Shown one piece after another: positions 21,101-34,600 of a stretch of DNA of 64,000 bases (the stretch's first letter is position 1; every line of letters begins with the position of its first letter). The DNA comes from Strongylocentrotus droebachiensis (Eukaryota > Echinodermata > Echinoidea > Camarodonta > Strongylocentrotidae): the NCBI GenBank assembly GCA_035222895.1, contig JAVYIG010004991.1:62001-126000 (forward strand), in the 5' to 3' direction. The translations under genes and the position numbers were made by a program. Below the pieces are notes generated by a model, which was not told the DNA's origin, ran no database searches, and worked only from the letters and a program-made list of their open reading frames with translations.

Positions 21101-24100
21101 TCTGTCTATCCGTTCTAATGATAATGTGATCACAAGCTATTTTTGCATACATAATGAGCCCCGTGACCTTAGACCTCGTGACCACAAAATCTAATCAGTT
21201 CATCGACTCTGCAAGATACACACATGACCTAAGTTTGGCAGGAATCCATCAATCAGTTATCGGAGATAACGCGATCACAAGCTATTTTTGCCTACATAAT
21301 GAGCCCTGTCACCTTTGACCTTGTGACCCCAAAATCTAATCAATTCATCGACTCTGCAAGATACACACATGACCTAAGTTTGGCAGGAATCCATTAGTCG
21401 GTTCTTGAGATAACGTGATCACGAGAACGGGACGGACGTACGTACATACGTACGGACGTATGTATGTACGTACGGACGGACAACCCGAAACATAATGCCT
21501 CCGGATACTTCGTAACGGAGGCATAAAAATCCTCGATTTAGCTCATGCTGCAATGATAATTATAAACCTTTAGGTCAGTCAGAAACCCCATGACTTTTAC
21601 AAGCAGTTTATTGGGGGAAAGGAGTATGGTAAAAACGGACGTACGTACATACGTACGGACGTATGTATGTACGTACGGACGGACAACCCGAAACATAATG
21701 CCTCCGGATACTTCGTAACGGAGGCATAAAAATCCTTGATTTAGCTCATGCTGCAATGATAATTATAAACCTTTAGGTCAGTCAGAAACCCCATGACTTT
21801 TACAAGCAGTTTATTGGGGGAAAGGAGTATGGTAAAAACGGTCACTCAAAGGTTTTTACTTTTTTGAGGCACTTATTGATTTTGAAGCGCAATTTGTTTA
21901 GGGCTTCAATATTACACCATATCACAGACACTGATAACATGTAGGGCCGTGCATCTCAGATTTAACATTGTTGAACGATCCCTAAAAGGCCTGTTTGTCT
22001 TGAAACCCAAGGCTGATCCTGGTGATTGACAACATTGAGTAAACACACAAACGGTGTTGAATTTCCCATGAGAGACCACTCCTATGCTTCTTCAAAAGCT
22101 GTCTTTCAACTTACCATAAGTACAGGAATGAAATAAGCACTACTGCTGTGTTCCACTCAAGTTTCACCGTCTGTCGTATAATCCTAATGACCTATGAAAA
22201 TGAATTAATAAAAAGACAATATATCAATAGAATTATGGGTGAGATGAAAGAGCTGTGAAAGAAATGAGAAAGGTGCAATTAAGTGATATTTATTTGTGTG
22301 TATGTCTTGGAAACAGTGAGAGATAGTCATATATTCATATATATTTTCAACACCACAATAAGTAGGTATTTCGCACAATTGTCTATGTCTTAATTAGGTA
22401 TGCAGTATCAATTAGAAAACAGGATTACATTGTCATTTTTCATATATTTGTTAAACAAGTGTTAAACAATGCATCTTTTGCTATTGTACTTCTACATTTA
22501 CAACTAATCATAGACTGTAATACACCAATTAGGTAAAATTGGAGGTCTTCTTTGAAAATTGCTTTAGGCTAATATGATAGTACTAACCACACATGCCAGT
22601 GGTAACGGGATGAAGCCCATTCTCCTGGCAACCAGATCGGAATGGTCCGAGAAAGCCTGAAAGAAAGGGGAAAGAAACAAAATTAATAATCACACGTGAC
22701 TTTGATAATGATCATCTCAATTGTAGTGCATGTACATTGTAGGTCAACCATCATGGTTAGACGACGTACCTACATGTACATGCAGTGTCAGCATACACAT
22801 GGGCAAGAAAAGATTTGTATCATCACTGATTAACATATTTTATGCTAAGAGCCAGGGAGTATGAGCTCTATGTAAAAGGAGATGAGTCAATGCCCACCGC
22901 ACAAAATTCCAATACAAAAACTGCATCCAAAAAAAGATAAAATTATGACATACTGCAGGAGAGTGGTGAATAATGGATCAACATTTGTTTAGGTACTTAG
23001 AATTTCATTAACAAAATAAACGGGGAATAGTAAGGGGATGACATCATCAACTCGCTAATTTGCATACAGCCTATGTGGCACGTATCATGAAATTACCTTT
23101 CATTTTTCACCATTTTGTTTGTTAAATAGGGCATTATAACACACATATAGCATAACATATCTAAGTTTTTTGTATTTTGATGCTGTACTCACATTTTTCT
23201 TTCTGCTTATAACCATATCATAAGCAAGGCTAGCTCGAAACTCTGTGTAAGTCTGAGAAAAACAAAATAACACTGGATGACCCAAAAGGGTAAAGTAAGG
23301 AATCTATGCAGTAATTTTACAGTTCACAGTTCTAAACATGCCATTGAAGTTTAAGACAATGCAGACGAAATCACCTAATATACTAATACAACTACTACTA
23401 CTTCTACTACTAGAGGAATAATGAAGGAATACAGTCTTTATTGCTGAAATTTATAGGAGAGTCGAGTTATGAAAGGAATTCTGTTCGCAAAAATCTTGAT
23501 AAAAGTCAGCAAGTAAAATTTTCTTTAAATGTTAATAAATGAGACAACTGTAAGTCTTTAAAAGACAAAGCCTTCCAAACAATTGGTGCTTTCTTACACA
23601 TACATGTAAAATATACAAAATTGACATGTCTTTCTGATTAACCATGTCATGTACATCATATTGTGCGTGATTTCATGTTTTAAGCACTCTCCACAAACAG
23701 ATGACATACACTGTATTTCAGATGAGTCATGTGTTTTCTCTTGTCAAAATAGACTATACTTTATAATATACTCACAGATGCTGGGAGAGCATTGAATTTA
23801 CTGATAAAAGCATGCTTGACCCAGTCAATGAGAACCTCTGCACTCAGAACCATTAACACATCAGGTAGCATCTTGCAAAAGTGATCTGAAGTGAAAAGTA
23901 AGCAAGAAAAGTGTTTTTTTTTAAAAGAAACCATCAACTTCGGTCAAAATTTTGAAAGAATGGACAAGTTTTACTTGGGTGTAACAAACAAAATGCCCAC
24001 ATCCAGAATGGAAAATTTCCAGTAAAGCTTTGAAGGATTTGAGCTCATGTTACAATTTAATAAATTTAGTGTAAAATGAAATGTGATGTTGAATAGTTTT

Positions 24101-27100
24101 ATAGCAGTAATACAATTTCACATACAACCCATACGCATACAAACAAACAAAAATAAAATCAGTAAAAATCATGTAGGGCTGATTTTTAAAACCCGTTGTA
24201 CCTGCAATGATTTTTAATCACAAGTTCAAGAACGATTGGATTCTTCTGATTTCTTTCTTCAAAATTAATACTTTTTATCCCTAAAAGTGCACAAATTCAA
24301 GAAATTTGTTCCTGTTTCAGCTATATTTTACATTTTTGAAGTATGCAAATGAATTAACAGACAACAAGAATCACCCGCAAAAATGTGTGACTTTCTTCCT
24401 TTCCACCCTTTTATACACATCAGACACCAGACTCACCAAAACTCCATGAAAACTCGGCCATGTTGCGAAGTACCACAAAAAACAAAAGAACCATGTAGTG
24501 GTATCTTTCTCTCACATCTACAGTGATTGATTGAAAAGAGGAGGAAAGAAATATGAGTAATAAAATCATATTTCATGTTTGTATAGCACATACATAATGA
24601 TATATTTCTATACCCTTCAACATTGCTTTGGAAATTACCACACAGTATTGAATGGACATATATTTCCATCATCATCACAATGTATACAAAGATAATAGAT
24701 AGAATATCATAACAGATAACAATATCAAAATTACATATAAACTGACATAACATTTAAAATATACAGAGTATATGAAAGTATAAACCAGATTACAAATGAA
24801 AAATGGTAGAAAGCCAATAAGGCTCGACAATTTAATGCACCAGGCGCCCAAGTAATAACATTGGCTGTAAACAAAAAAGTGGATTGCATTATGGTATGAG
24901 GTCTAAATGGACATGTATTATTTTATTATTTCAAGGTATTTCCAATCAGAGCCAGCAGTGTAGGGGAAATTAATCAAATATTTGTTTCACTGCCCTTCAC
25001 CATAAATATAATTCAAAGTTGACCTAGGAACATGTTCTTCTAATCAACAATTCATTAGAAGTGCTTGGAATGATTTGCAACAGAGAGCCCTCTCGATACT
25101 ACTGTCTGGGGAGTGTTTCACAAAGACTAAGATCAACTTTAAGTTGGACTTAACTATGGCCGGCCATTCATGCCATTGGTTGCTCTCACCACTATGATCT
25201 TTAGATTAGTTTGTTTTCCTTCAATAATAAAGTATCAAAAAATATATAAATTCTGTAGATTTGTGACCATGATTTGTACATCCTTTGAGAGACCAATGCC
25301 AGTAAATGGTGAGAGCAAACAGTGGCATGAACAACCTGCCATAGTTAAGTCCAACTTAATAAAGTTGATCTTAGTCTTTGTGAAACACCCCCCTAGCGAG
25401 AATACATGTATCATCATAGCAGCTGGCTTGCCAGATATCACTCAAATGGGATCAAGTTTTGACGACTTTGTGATATATTATACTTTTGTAGTCCATGATA
25501 GAATACTACGGCTCTACTATACATACTTACCGGAGCAAGATATTTGGTACAGGTTGAATTTGTCAAACTTTTTGAAGACACTTCCTTTCAGCTCCACAAA
25601 CTACAAATGAAAGGAAAGAAAGTGTCAAATTTCAATAATTATCATCAAAATGCTGAAGATATCCATCAAAAAGTGACATTTAGGTATTTATTTCTAGTAA
25701 ACGAGAGTACATACAGAGCTACTTCAACAAAACTTTTATTTGCATTGTGACATAAATATAATACACAGCACAGCACCAAACACCCTCTTGACATGCACAC
25801 AATTTCACAAGACATATATAATGCAATATGAAGACATACCAAGATCTCCATTCCAGTTATTCCATCAATGCACCGAAGCTAAAATGTTTTACGATAAATC
25901 TGAACGTATACATGCACAAGGTTCACATCATGCCAAATCATTAAATAAAAGCAAACAATTCTTCCTAATATCAATTCACAGTGAAGAGCAATATTTTATG
26001 TCTTTAAAAGCAATGAAAACAATGAGAGAGATTTTTTTAAAAGATGCTTTAAAAAAGTTTGTGTGATGTTTTGTGAATAAAACTTTATACGTGTATTGTA
26101 CATATACACAAGTGGCCAAAAGCAATTTGTTTTGGTTTTTGTGTGGTTGATATGAATGGTATGATGTGAGCTGCCAACACAGATCCTCCCAATGAAATGG
26201 CTTCACAAAACTTCTATACTGGGGGGTTCCAGACGCTTTACCAAGAGTCTGTTTGCACCAAACTCCTTTGAAATTGGGAAGAGGACCATGGGGAAGGGGG
26301 GCGGGCAGGGGTGTAAAGAGTAAAGACCCTGACAGCTAGTGTCAAGCCCTTACCAATGTCTTGAAATACTGATGAAGGACTCTAGCTAAGTTCTTTCTCA
26401 GGAGGATTTAGGCAAAAATATCGCTTAGGCCTAAAAAAAAAAGTTGCTGTATTGCCCTTTGCGATTGACCCAAACAATCTTGAAATCTATGGTCTTTTTT
26501 TTTTAAACCACGTTTTTTGAAGAAACAAATGTTTAATAAATAAAAGAATACATGTATGTATTAAAGCATTCAAAACTGAGAAATATCAGCCCAAAGTGGA
26601 AGAAAACAAAGTTTTAAAAAAGAGAAAGAAAAAAAAGAAGAGATCTTCGACCGACCGACCCATGTTTTGGCACCTACATGCAAAGGGCAATACAACATCT
26701 TTTTTTTTTTTTTTTGGGGGGGGGGGGGGGGGCTTATCCTTGTGCACCCATGGAAGGAGTAGGGTTGAGCGTCTCAGATACCTGTTACATGTAGTGTCAA
26801 TGTGTTCAATACTGATGAGGAGACAATGTCTTGAAATACTGATGATGACGAAAGCGATAATTCTTTTTATTTACTCACATTATTGGACATCATGATGGTG
26901 AGGAGAGCCGTACTGAAGGAGTTGAAAGCAACGTTGAGGGTGGTAGCTTGGAATATGGCTAGAATAGCATGAAGGGCTGATTGATGTAGCGGTAGAGGGT
27001 AGTTGGTAGTCACGTTACAGTCAAGGGCAAGTCAGTGAAAAACTTAATGCTAACATAAATGGATACTGCAAATTCTTAGTATTAGAGAGTAGTTCAGAGC

Positions 27101-30100
27101 CAAACTATATATACTTTGTTTATAAAGTCAACTCTCATAAACCTTGGCCTACTATCTTTTTTCAAATATTGGACAATAAACTTAGATTGAAAGTTTTGCA
27201 CACCGGTAAATATTAAAGAAGTGCAGAAGTTAACTTTCTAGTTGTGGTAAGGAAACAGGATTATACCCCCCCCCCCCCCAATAAAAAACATATTTTGAAT
27301 GTTCTGTCCCAAGTTTCCCAATTAATTTCAAAGTCAACATCAAATTAAGACTACAAGTCATCTGCCCGAGAGTGTATCATGCATCAACATATTTAAATGG
27401 TTAATTCTACTGCTGGTCGTCACATGGGGGAGTTCATATGCCTGGTCAGGTACTTACATGTACATTAGTTTTCACCATTAACTATTTGTTTTCACCTTTA
27501 ACCTGTTTAATATTCCACATGAGGGAAAAATTTCACAGCTGTTGAGAATTAACCTTGCCATCGAATATATATATAGTGACCAAAACAAAAGTTTTACAAA
27601 AGTATTTTTTTTAATCTGTCAAAAAGTTTTGGGGCTTACCAAAACCTGTTTTGGGGCAGAAGTGGAGGTGTTGAGCAAGTAAGAGGCATTTTGCAAAAGG
27701 ACTTTGGTAGTATATGCACATGTAATTCATGATGAAATATGCTTTTAAAACATAGTGCTAATGTTGCCAAAATATGTGCTCTACATAATTTGGTCAATAG
27801 AGAAAATGGTTAACTTCTTGTGCAAACTCTACTGGATTCTTCTCTAACACAATGGAAAAGCTCATCTGATATAACCTTGTATTAAAGCCCCACTGTCCTA
27901 CTTGTAGCTGAACAAATATAAAGAGCAAAACACAAAGAATTTAAGCCTTTTGATAAAACACAAAAAAGCAGAGGTCTACTTGTGTACATGTTGATGGAAA
28001 CAACACATAATTCAAGCCTTTTGAAAAAGAAAAAAAACAGCAAAGGAAAATACATGTAGATGGCAAATAAAGCTCAGGGTGTCAACCAATCTCAAGGAAA
28101 AGCAGCAAATAAACTGTCACAGTAGCGAGAAAACCCAAAACACTGGATTTCACACAACTTCAAAATTCATGTTACTTCATACCTACTAATAGGAACATTG
28201 CACAGCAAATATACAAGCACTTTGATTGTTTAACACTATCACATTAAAAACAAATATGATTGTTGCAAGATAACACATAAATTTTCATGCCAAAAAAAGA
28301 TCGAATTTAGAAATACAAATATTTATAAAGATAATATTCCTGAAGGACGGAAATGATCATAAAAATATAACACATTTGATGCTTTTCCTTAGGTACACTA
28401 TTTAGCAGGCCACTGGCACGTTTTTATAGTACAAAAATCTATATCAACCTATCATGTATTGCGGACTACGTGACAATCATCAAACAATTCGGCATGCATT
28501 AATTACTGCAAACCAGAGCATGATGCCATGCCAAGGTCTAGCCTCACACACAGTTGTTTTTATGTGCAAAGAACTTACATTGTTAGAAAGCAGTATGGTC
28601 AGCAATGCCCTGTTGTGCGAGTTGAAGGCTACAATGAGACAGGTGACTTGAAACAAAACTAGAATGGTGTGGAGGACTGCATGTTAACAGTATACATTTA
28701 AGGAGAGTACAGATGAATTTTTACATATTAAATTCAATTTTTGATGTTTTCATTTATTTCAAGCTTAACCTTTGTATGCACTTCAGGTACATGTATGTAT
28801 AATTGTAGCTCATTCTGGGTTTTTTAATGCTTAGATGCATTGGAAGCATTTAAAAACATACAATTGTGGATTTTTATGGGGAATTTGAAAAAAATCATTT
28901 TGATATTCACCCCAATAATAGATAACTGAAAGTGGGGTTGTAATGTATTGTAAACACCCCCACCAACTTTCAAAGAAGCTCCTCGTAAAGAAACTTCTTC
29001 ATCATCATAAATTCATGACTGAATGCTTTCAGGGCCAAATTCATGAAACCCTTAAGCTAGTTGTCAACAAATTACATAGTCTAGAGAGTACATACCGGTA
29101 GCTAGTTGACAACTAGGCTGAGTAAGGTTTCATGAATATGAGCCCTGGGCCCTGTCTTACAAAGAGTTGTGATTGATCCAAATCAATCGTAAGTCCTCTA
29201 ATCAATCACAAATTTGCAGTCTCCTATCTCTTATATACATAGTTGCGATTGATATCAACTCTTTGTCAGGCGGGGCCCAGATCTCTCAAAGGCAAAGCTA
29301 GTTCCCAGTTATTTTCAATTTCCAACTGGTAATGAGTTTTGCTACTTGCTACGCACAAGATTTGTAGACACATTCAATACGTCCAGCGTATCAGTGAACC
29401 GTGATGCAATGCACATGGAAAATGCTGATTGTATGTTTTTTCACAAGCTGAAAGGCAGAGTAGGCACAAATGCGGTGCATGGACATGTCATTACTGAAAC
29501 ACAAACCTCATAAATCTTCACAGACTTACATTATTGTTGACAAGCAGAAGTGTAAGGACATTCTTCTGCGAGTTGAAAGCGACGATGAGGGTGGTTGTTT
29601 GAAATAAGACTAGGACAGTGTGAATAACTAAGATTGCAGAAGCAGAACAATGTTAAGGTTGCTTCATTTATAACAATCTTCAATAATTCATTCACAGTAA
29701 TCTGATATCTATTTTCAATTTCTGTGCATTAGGAAGTAATTTGGTCTTGTGTTTCTCTAGCAAAAATTCAACTGGATTGAAACAGATGATCACTTTTGTA
29801 TATCTGTAAAGCGCTTAGACTTAGAGACATTGTATTAAGCGCTATATAAGCGGAATATTATTATTATTATTGTTGATATAAAGCCTAAAAGAGAACTTAT
29901 ACTTTAATAGCAGGAAATAAAGTCTTACAACATTTTCTTTCAACAAAAATTCTTAAAGCAGTAAAGCCCATTGTGAAAGAAATAATAACAGTAACTTCTT
30001 GTAATTCACTCATGTCCCTCACACTGTAATACAGCCCTGGCCCTCTAAATACAATTGGCATGATTCTAGCAAAGTGCTGTATATGTAGAGCTCATTGGCT

Positions 30101-31632
30101 CAAACATGAGGTATCACTGCTCTTTAGTTAGAAGAGTGGCAAATGTATCAATGTTTTTAAAAAGGATGTTAATGCCAAGCTGGGATTTGAACCTTCAACT
30201 TTTCCTTGTTTTTCAATTGAAAGCCATGTGAATGAATCACTACATCATCACATTTTCACAAATTTAGGGAAGTACACTCAAGATACACATTATAGAGAAA
30301 TTACATAGCGGTAATTGTATAGCACATAACCTGTCAGGTGGATGTAAATTGTCTTGTTTCGGGATAAATAAACAACAAAGTAAAGCCTGACCACTTTACA
30401 CATTTTTTAATCAAAATGAAGTGAAGCTTGAAGCAAATGTATGGTATCTGCAAATACACAAAGTCTATCTGTAGATTTCTTTGATTTTAGTTGATAGATA
30501 GCATTAAGTGTAAGATTTTGTTTTGTTTTTCTTTTAGACTGAAGAAGAAACAAACAACTACCGGTAAATAAAGTAATTAGATGGGTGTCAAGTTAGGTAT
30601 TTTAATGGAACAACTTGCCCCATATTAACAATCTTTGCTCCTCCTAAGTTGTATTTGCAAAATCCCTGTCAGATTTTAGCACATATTAGCAATGATAACA
30701 GTAGATAAGGTGCATTATTTCATAATACTTAATAGATGCCCTTCACAAATCACCATCATGCTGTATTAAACTCAAATATGAAAATGTCAAACTTGTCACT
30801 ATGAGACTACTTTCTCATTTTATGACTAAATTAACTTTGTTTATTCATATTGTTATATAATTACAGCAGTTTAGATAGAACTTGGGGATTCACTTGACCT
30901 TCTATCAATTAGGGAGCTGAGTTAAACCTGGATTAATGTAGGTTGCTTTCGAGAATATGGGCCTTTTATTAGTGATAAGCTGGGGGTGTTTCACAAATCC
31001 TTTTTCAATGACAAATGACAAAAATAACAGTGACAAATCTACCGATAACCAATCAGAATCAAGGATTTCAGTAGCTTTTAACAAAAGACTGTCAGTTGTC
31101 ACTGATGACAAGTTTTGTGAAATGGGGCCCTGGTTTCCATCATAGAAAAGGATACTGACATAGATGATGGCGAGGAGAAGGTGAGGGACGATACCAAGGT
31201 GGTCGCGTTTCTTGTCTCGTTTCTCCGTGGCCGTCCAGAACAACGCATCCAGTATGTCTTGCCCGACGGATGAGAAGAGCTTGTCAGCAACCTAAGACAA
31301 GGGAATTCAAATTTTCAGAACAGTCAGAAATTAGAAAATTGGGTGATTTTCAATTCAATTCAATTCATTTTATTCCATTCATCATATAAAAACATACATA
31401 ATTATAACATTGATATTTACAGATAAGTAAAGAACATACAAACAACATTTAACGAAAGATATACATAAAATACAAATATATATACGAATGAGGAACCAGC
31501 AAGAAAGAACAATTAAGTCTTATGTGGTGCTGGTCCCTTGTGACATAAAAAGAATCTTAACCTATAACACTTAACACCTTACAACTTACAACACCTACAT
31601 GTAACACTAACACCTAACATCTAACACCTGAT

Positions 31633-31668
<36 letters not shown>

Positions 31669-34600
31669 ATCAAGGTGTTAGATGTTAGGTGTAATATATA
31701 TATAAAACTAATAAAATAAGAGATATCAATTGCCAAAATATCCCCCTCCCTCCCCGATAAGCTATATTGGACAATCAAATGTTGAAGGATCAAAGAGCAC
31801 ACGGATTATAACAATTTGATTTATATATCGCCTTTTTTATACAAATAATGTGTTTGCGAGTGCATTAGTGAATATGCACTGCACGCAGGCTAAGTCATAG
31901 AATGATAATTAACGAGACATGTCAAGTTCGTTGTCTGTTTCATTGTGACTTAACCAAGTGCAGGGAATATCACTAATGCACAAGTTAAAAACTTGTGTTA
32001 TTGTTTTGTATGGGTCACTAAAATTTTATGGTAAAAATTAATGCACACACACGTGATCCATTTGCCTACATTCTTGAACCCATTTTATAAAACAAATAAT
32101 AATTGTTTTTAGTAGCTTGTACAAGGCGCTGTCCCTTAGTCTATGAACTAATCAAGAAGAATTTCCTAGTTAAAGGGGATTTTATATCAAGGCCTGCAGA
32201 AGTCACTTTCCAAACAATATACCAATATATCTTGCCTAACAGACCAGAGTAATTTTGCAGGTTCACAGTACGCACTGACAGATTTATTACCTTCGTCAGA
32301 AAAAATTTGCCCCCTGGTATATTTTGTTGTCTGAAATCCACCAGGCTTGGTTTTAAAATCAAATGCATTATGCCCTGGTAAGAATTGTGGACACACTAAC
32401 CTCCAACATGTTATAGATGATGTAGAGTTTGATGACCGCTTGACCCCTGACGATGTGGTACAGCATGGAGATGTCCAGTTTGTCCAGCAGATAGGTGCAG
32501 ACCACCAGGATGACCACTTTCAAGAGGTCACAAATTTCAGCCGCCTTTAACCGAGATCTCCTAAGAACAAATGCAGTCATTTCTTGATTAGAAACTAGTC
32601 AAAACAGTGAAAGTAATGGAATATTACACAGTGGTCTACTTTGTGTGTGGTACATGATGACATTATATCAGAAGCCTATAAATATTCAATGTAAGTTACA
32701 TAAAGAATGTGTTCATGAAGGATTAAGTTATTCAATTACCGGTAGATCATAAAAATAACAAACCTGTTTAATGACAACAAAAACCTAACAGAAAGATCAT
32801 ACCAAAATATTTGTCTTAGAAAAGACATAAAGAGCTTTGCAAACTATGCCTCTAGAACTTTGCTAAATATATACCGGTACATACATGTATGTCTTATCGC
32901 AAGATGTGTAAGAGATCGACCAGAGCATTGAAAATCTGTTTTATATTGTTCTTATCAAATTCAAGAAGAGTTTGAATGCATCAACAAGTAAACTACTACC
33001 GTACTAGTAAGACATGCCAAAATCTGTTGGCACCCAATGCGAGTTAAAAGTATTGGGTGTGCTCTGAGAGATGACTTACCCTCTTGGTGAACAGGGGAAG
33101 GTGAGGAGCCGTAGACATGCGATGATCACCCTCAGTGGTAGGAAAGTGAAGACGAACAAGAAAGCATCCATGCACAGGAAGAATCCATACGTCATCATCT
33201 ATAAAGAGAGAGAGAGGAAAAAAGGCCATAACAAATAATAATAGCTACAATACATCTACCGGTAGCTGCCCTATACCACAGAGAGCATTCAAGAACAAAC
33301 TTTTTACCAGGTAAATGGTTACTAAACCTGGGTGGAGAGTGGCAAATATAGATTATTGACATGTCAAAAGGTTTCAGTATGCAGGATTGAAGATTTGTGG
33401 TAGCCATCTTGATATGTTCTTTAGTCAGAAGAACCCACATTTGGTATGTTTAATAAAGGAATGTATAATCTTAAATCTGCATCTGTGCACTTTAATTCTC
33501 ACTGTCACTGCATAGTATAACTGATAGTTTAAAATATAAAGAACTTCTCACCTTTTCCAGTTCTTTAGGGATGCGTATGAAGGTGTAAACCCTCTCCCTC
33601 TTCTGCATGTAACGTGCCTCGTCATTCTCAAGCACATAACCTCTGGTTAGCTCAGTAGTGAGATAGCTCCAGAAAGACAGATCTGGCAAATGAAAAAAAA
33701 TAGATCCTTATTTTGCCCTTTTATCAACAACAACAACAACAATAATAATAATAAATAATACTGATACTGATAATGATAATGATGATAATGATTTTCAGGT
33801 CCAAGCCGTTATTGGCTACGCCTAGCCTTAACCCTTACTGTACTGGGCTATTTTGAGCACGGCCTGGGAGCCCCCCCCCCCCCCCCCCCCCCCCCATATG
33901 ATCTCGGCCGTCGAATGTCCGATGAACGCGAACATTTGCAGGATTGTAGGTATTTACGTAATGAACAAGATAGTACAATTAGTTTTTTCCCAATATGCAC
34001 ATTTTTGTCGTTATAGCCGAATTAATTATGCAAAATGCAAATTTTATGCATTTTACAGAAAACTCTACATATTTGTTCGTAGACTTGTGAAGAATCTTGA
34101 AAATGTATTGAATAAATGTTTCCTTCATCTCAAATTCATGAGGTTTCATTAATCTTGAAAATGCATAGGTTAATTTGCATAAATTATGAATACGCATTCA
34201 TGAATATAAAATCTGGAAATATATATAGGGAACTTGAATCATTACAAAAATTGTCAGACTCCACTTTTTGAATGTTGAAACTCATTATTCATATGAAACT
34301 TCTTTTCTAACACAAAATAGTTATTTGATGTAATTAATAATGATAATTTATGCAAATTTGATGCGATTTTCAACTATTTATTTTCTTATGTATTTTATTG
34401 TTTTTTATTTCTTATTATCAATTCACATCTTCACATTCTGCTTGTACATGAATACCGTATATGCAATTATAGCACTTTTGTGATGACATGCGCATACTAA
34501 TTGTTATGTAACACCTTACAGGTATATCCCATTTCGACGAAAATGGTATTAAAATGTTCGAAGACTTGAGGGAAAAAAGTCATGAAACGACAATTCAAAA

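Noticed and set aside
25170..25610. 146-codon plus-strand frame
   Set aside because: It crosses a MITE and lies antisense to a clear TAPT1 exon (25600-25531).
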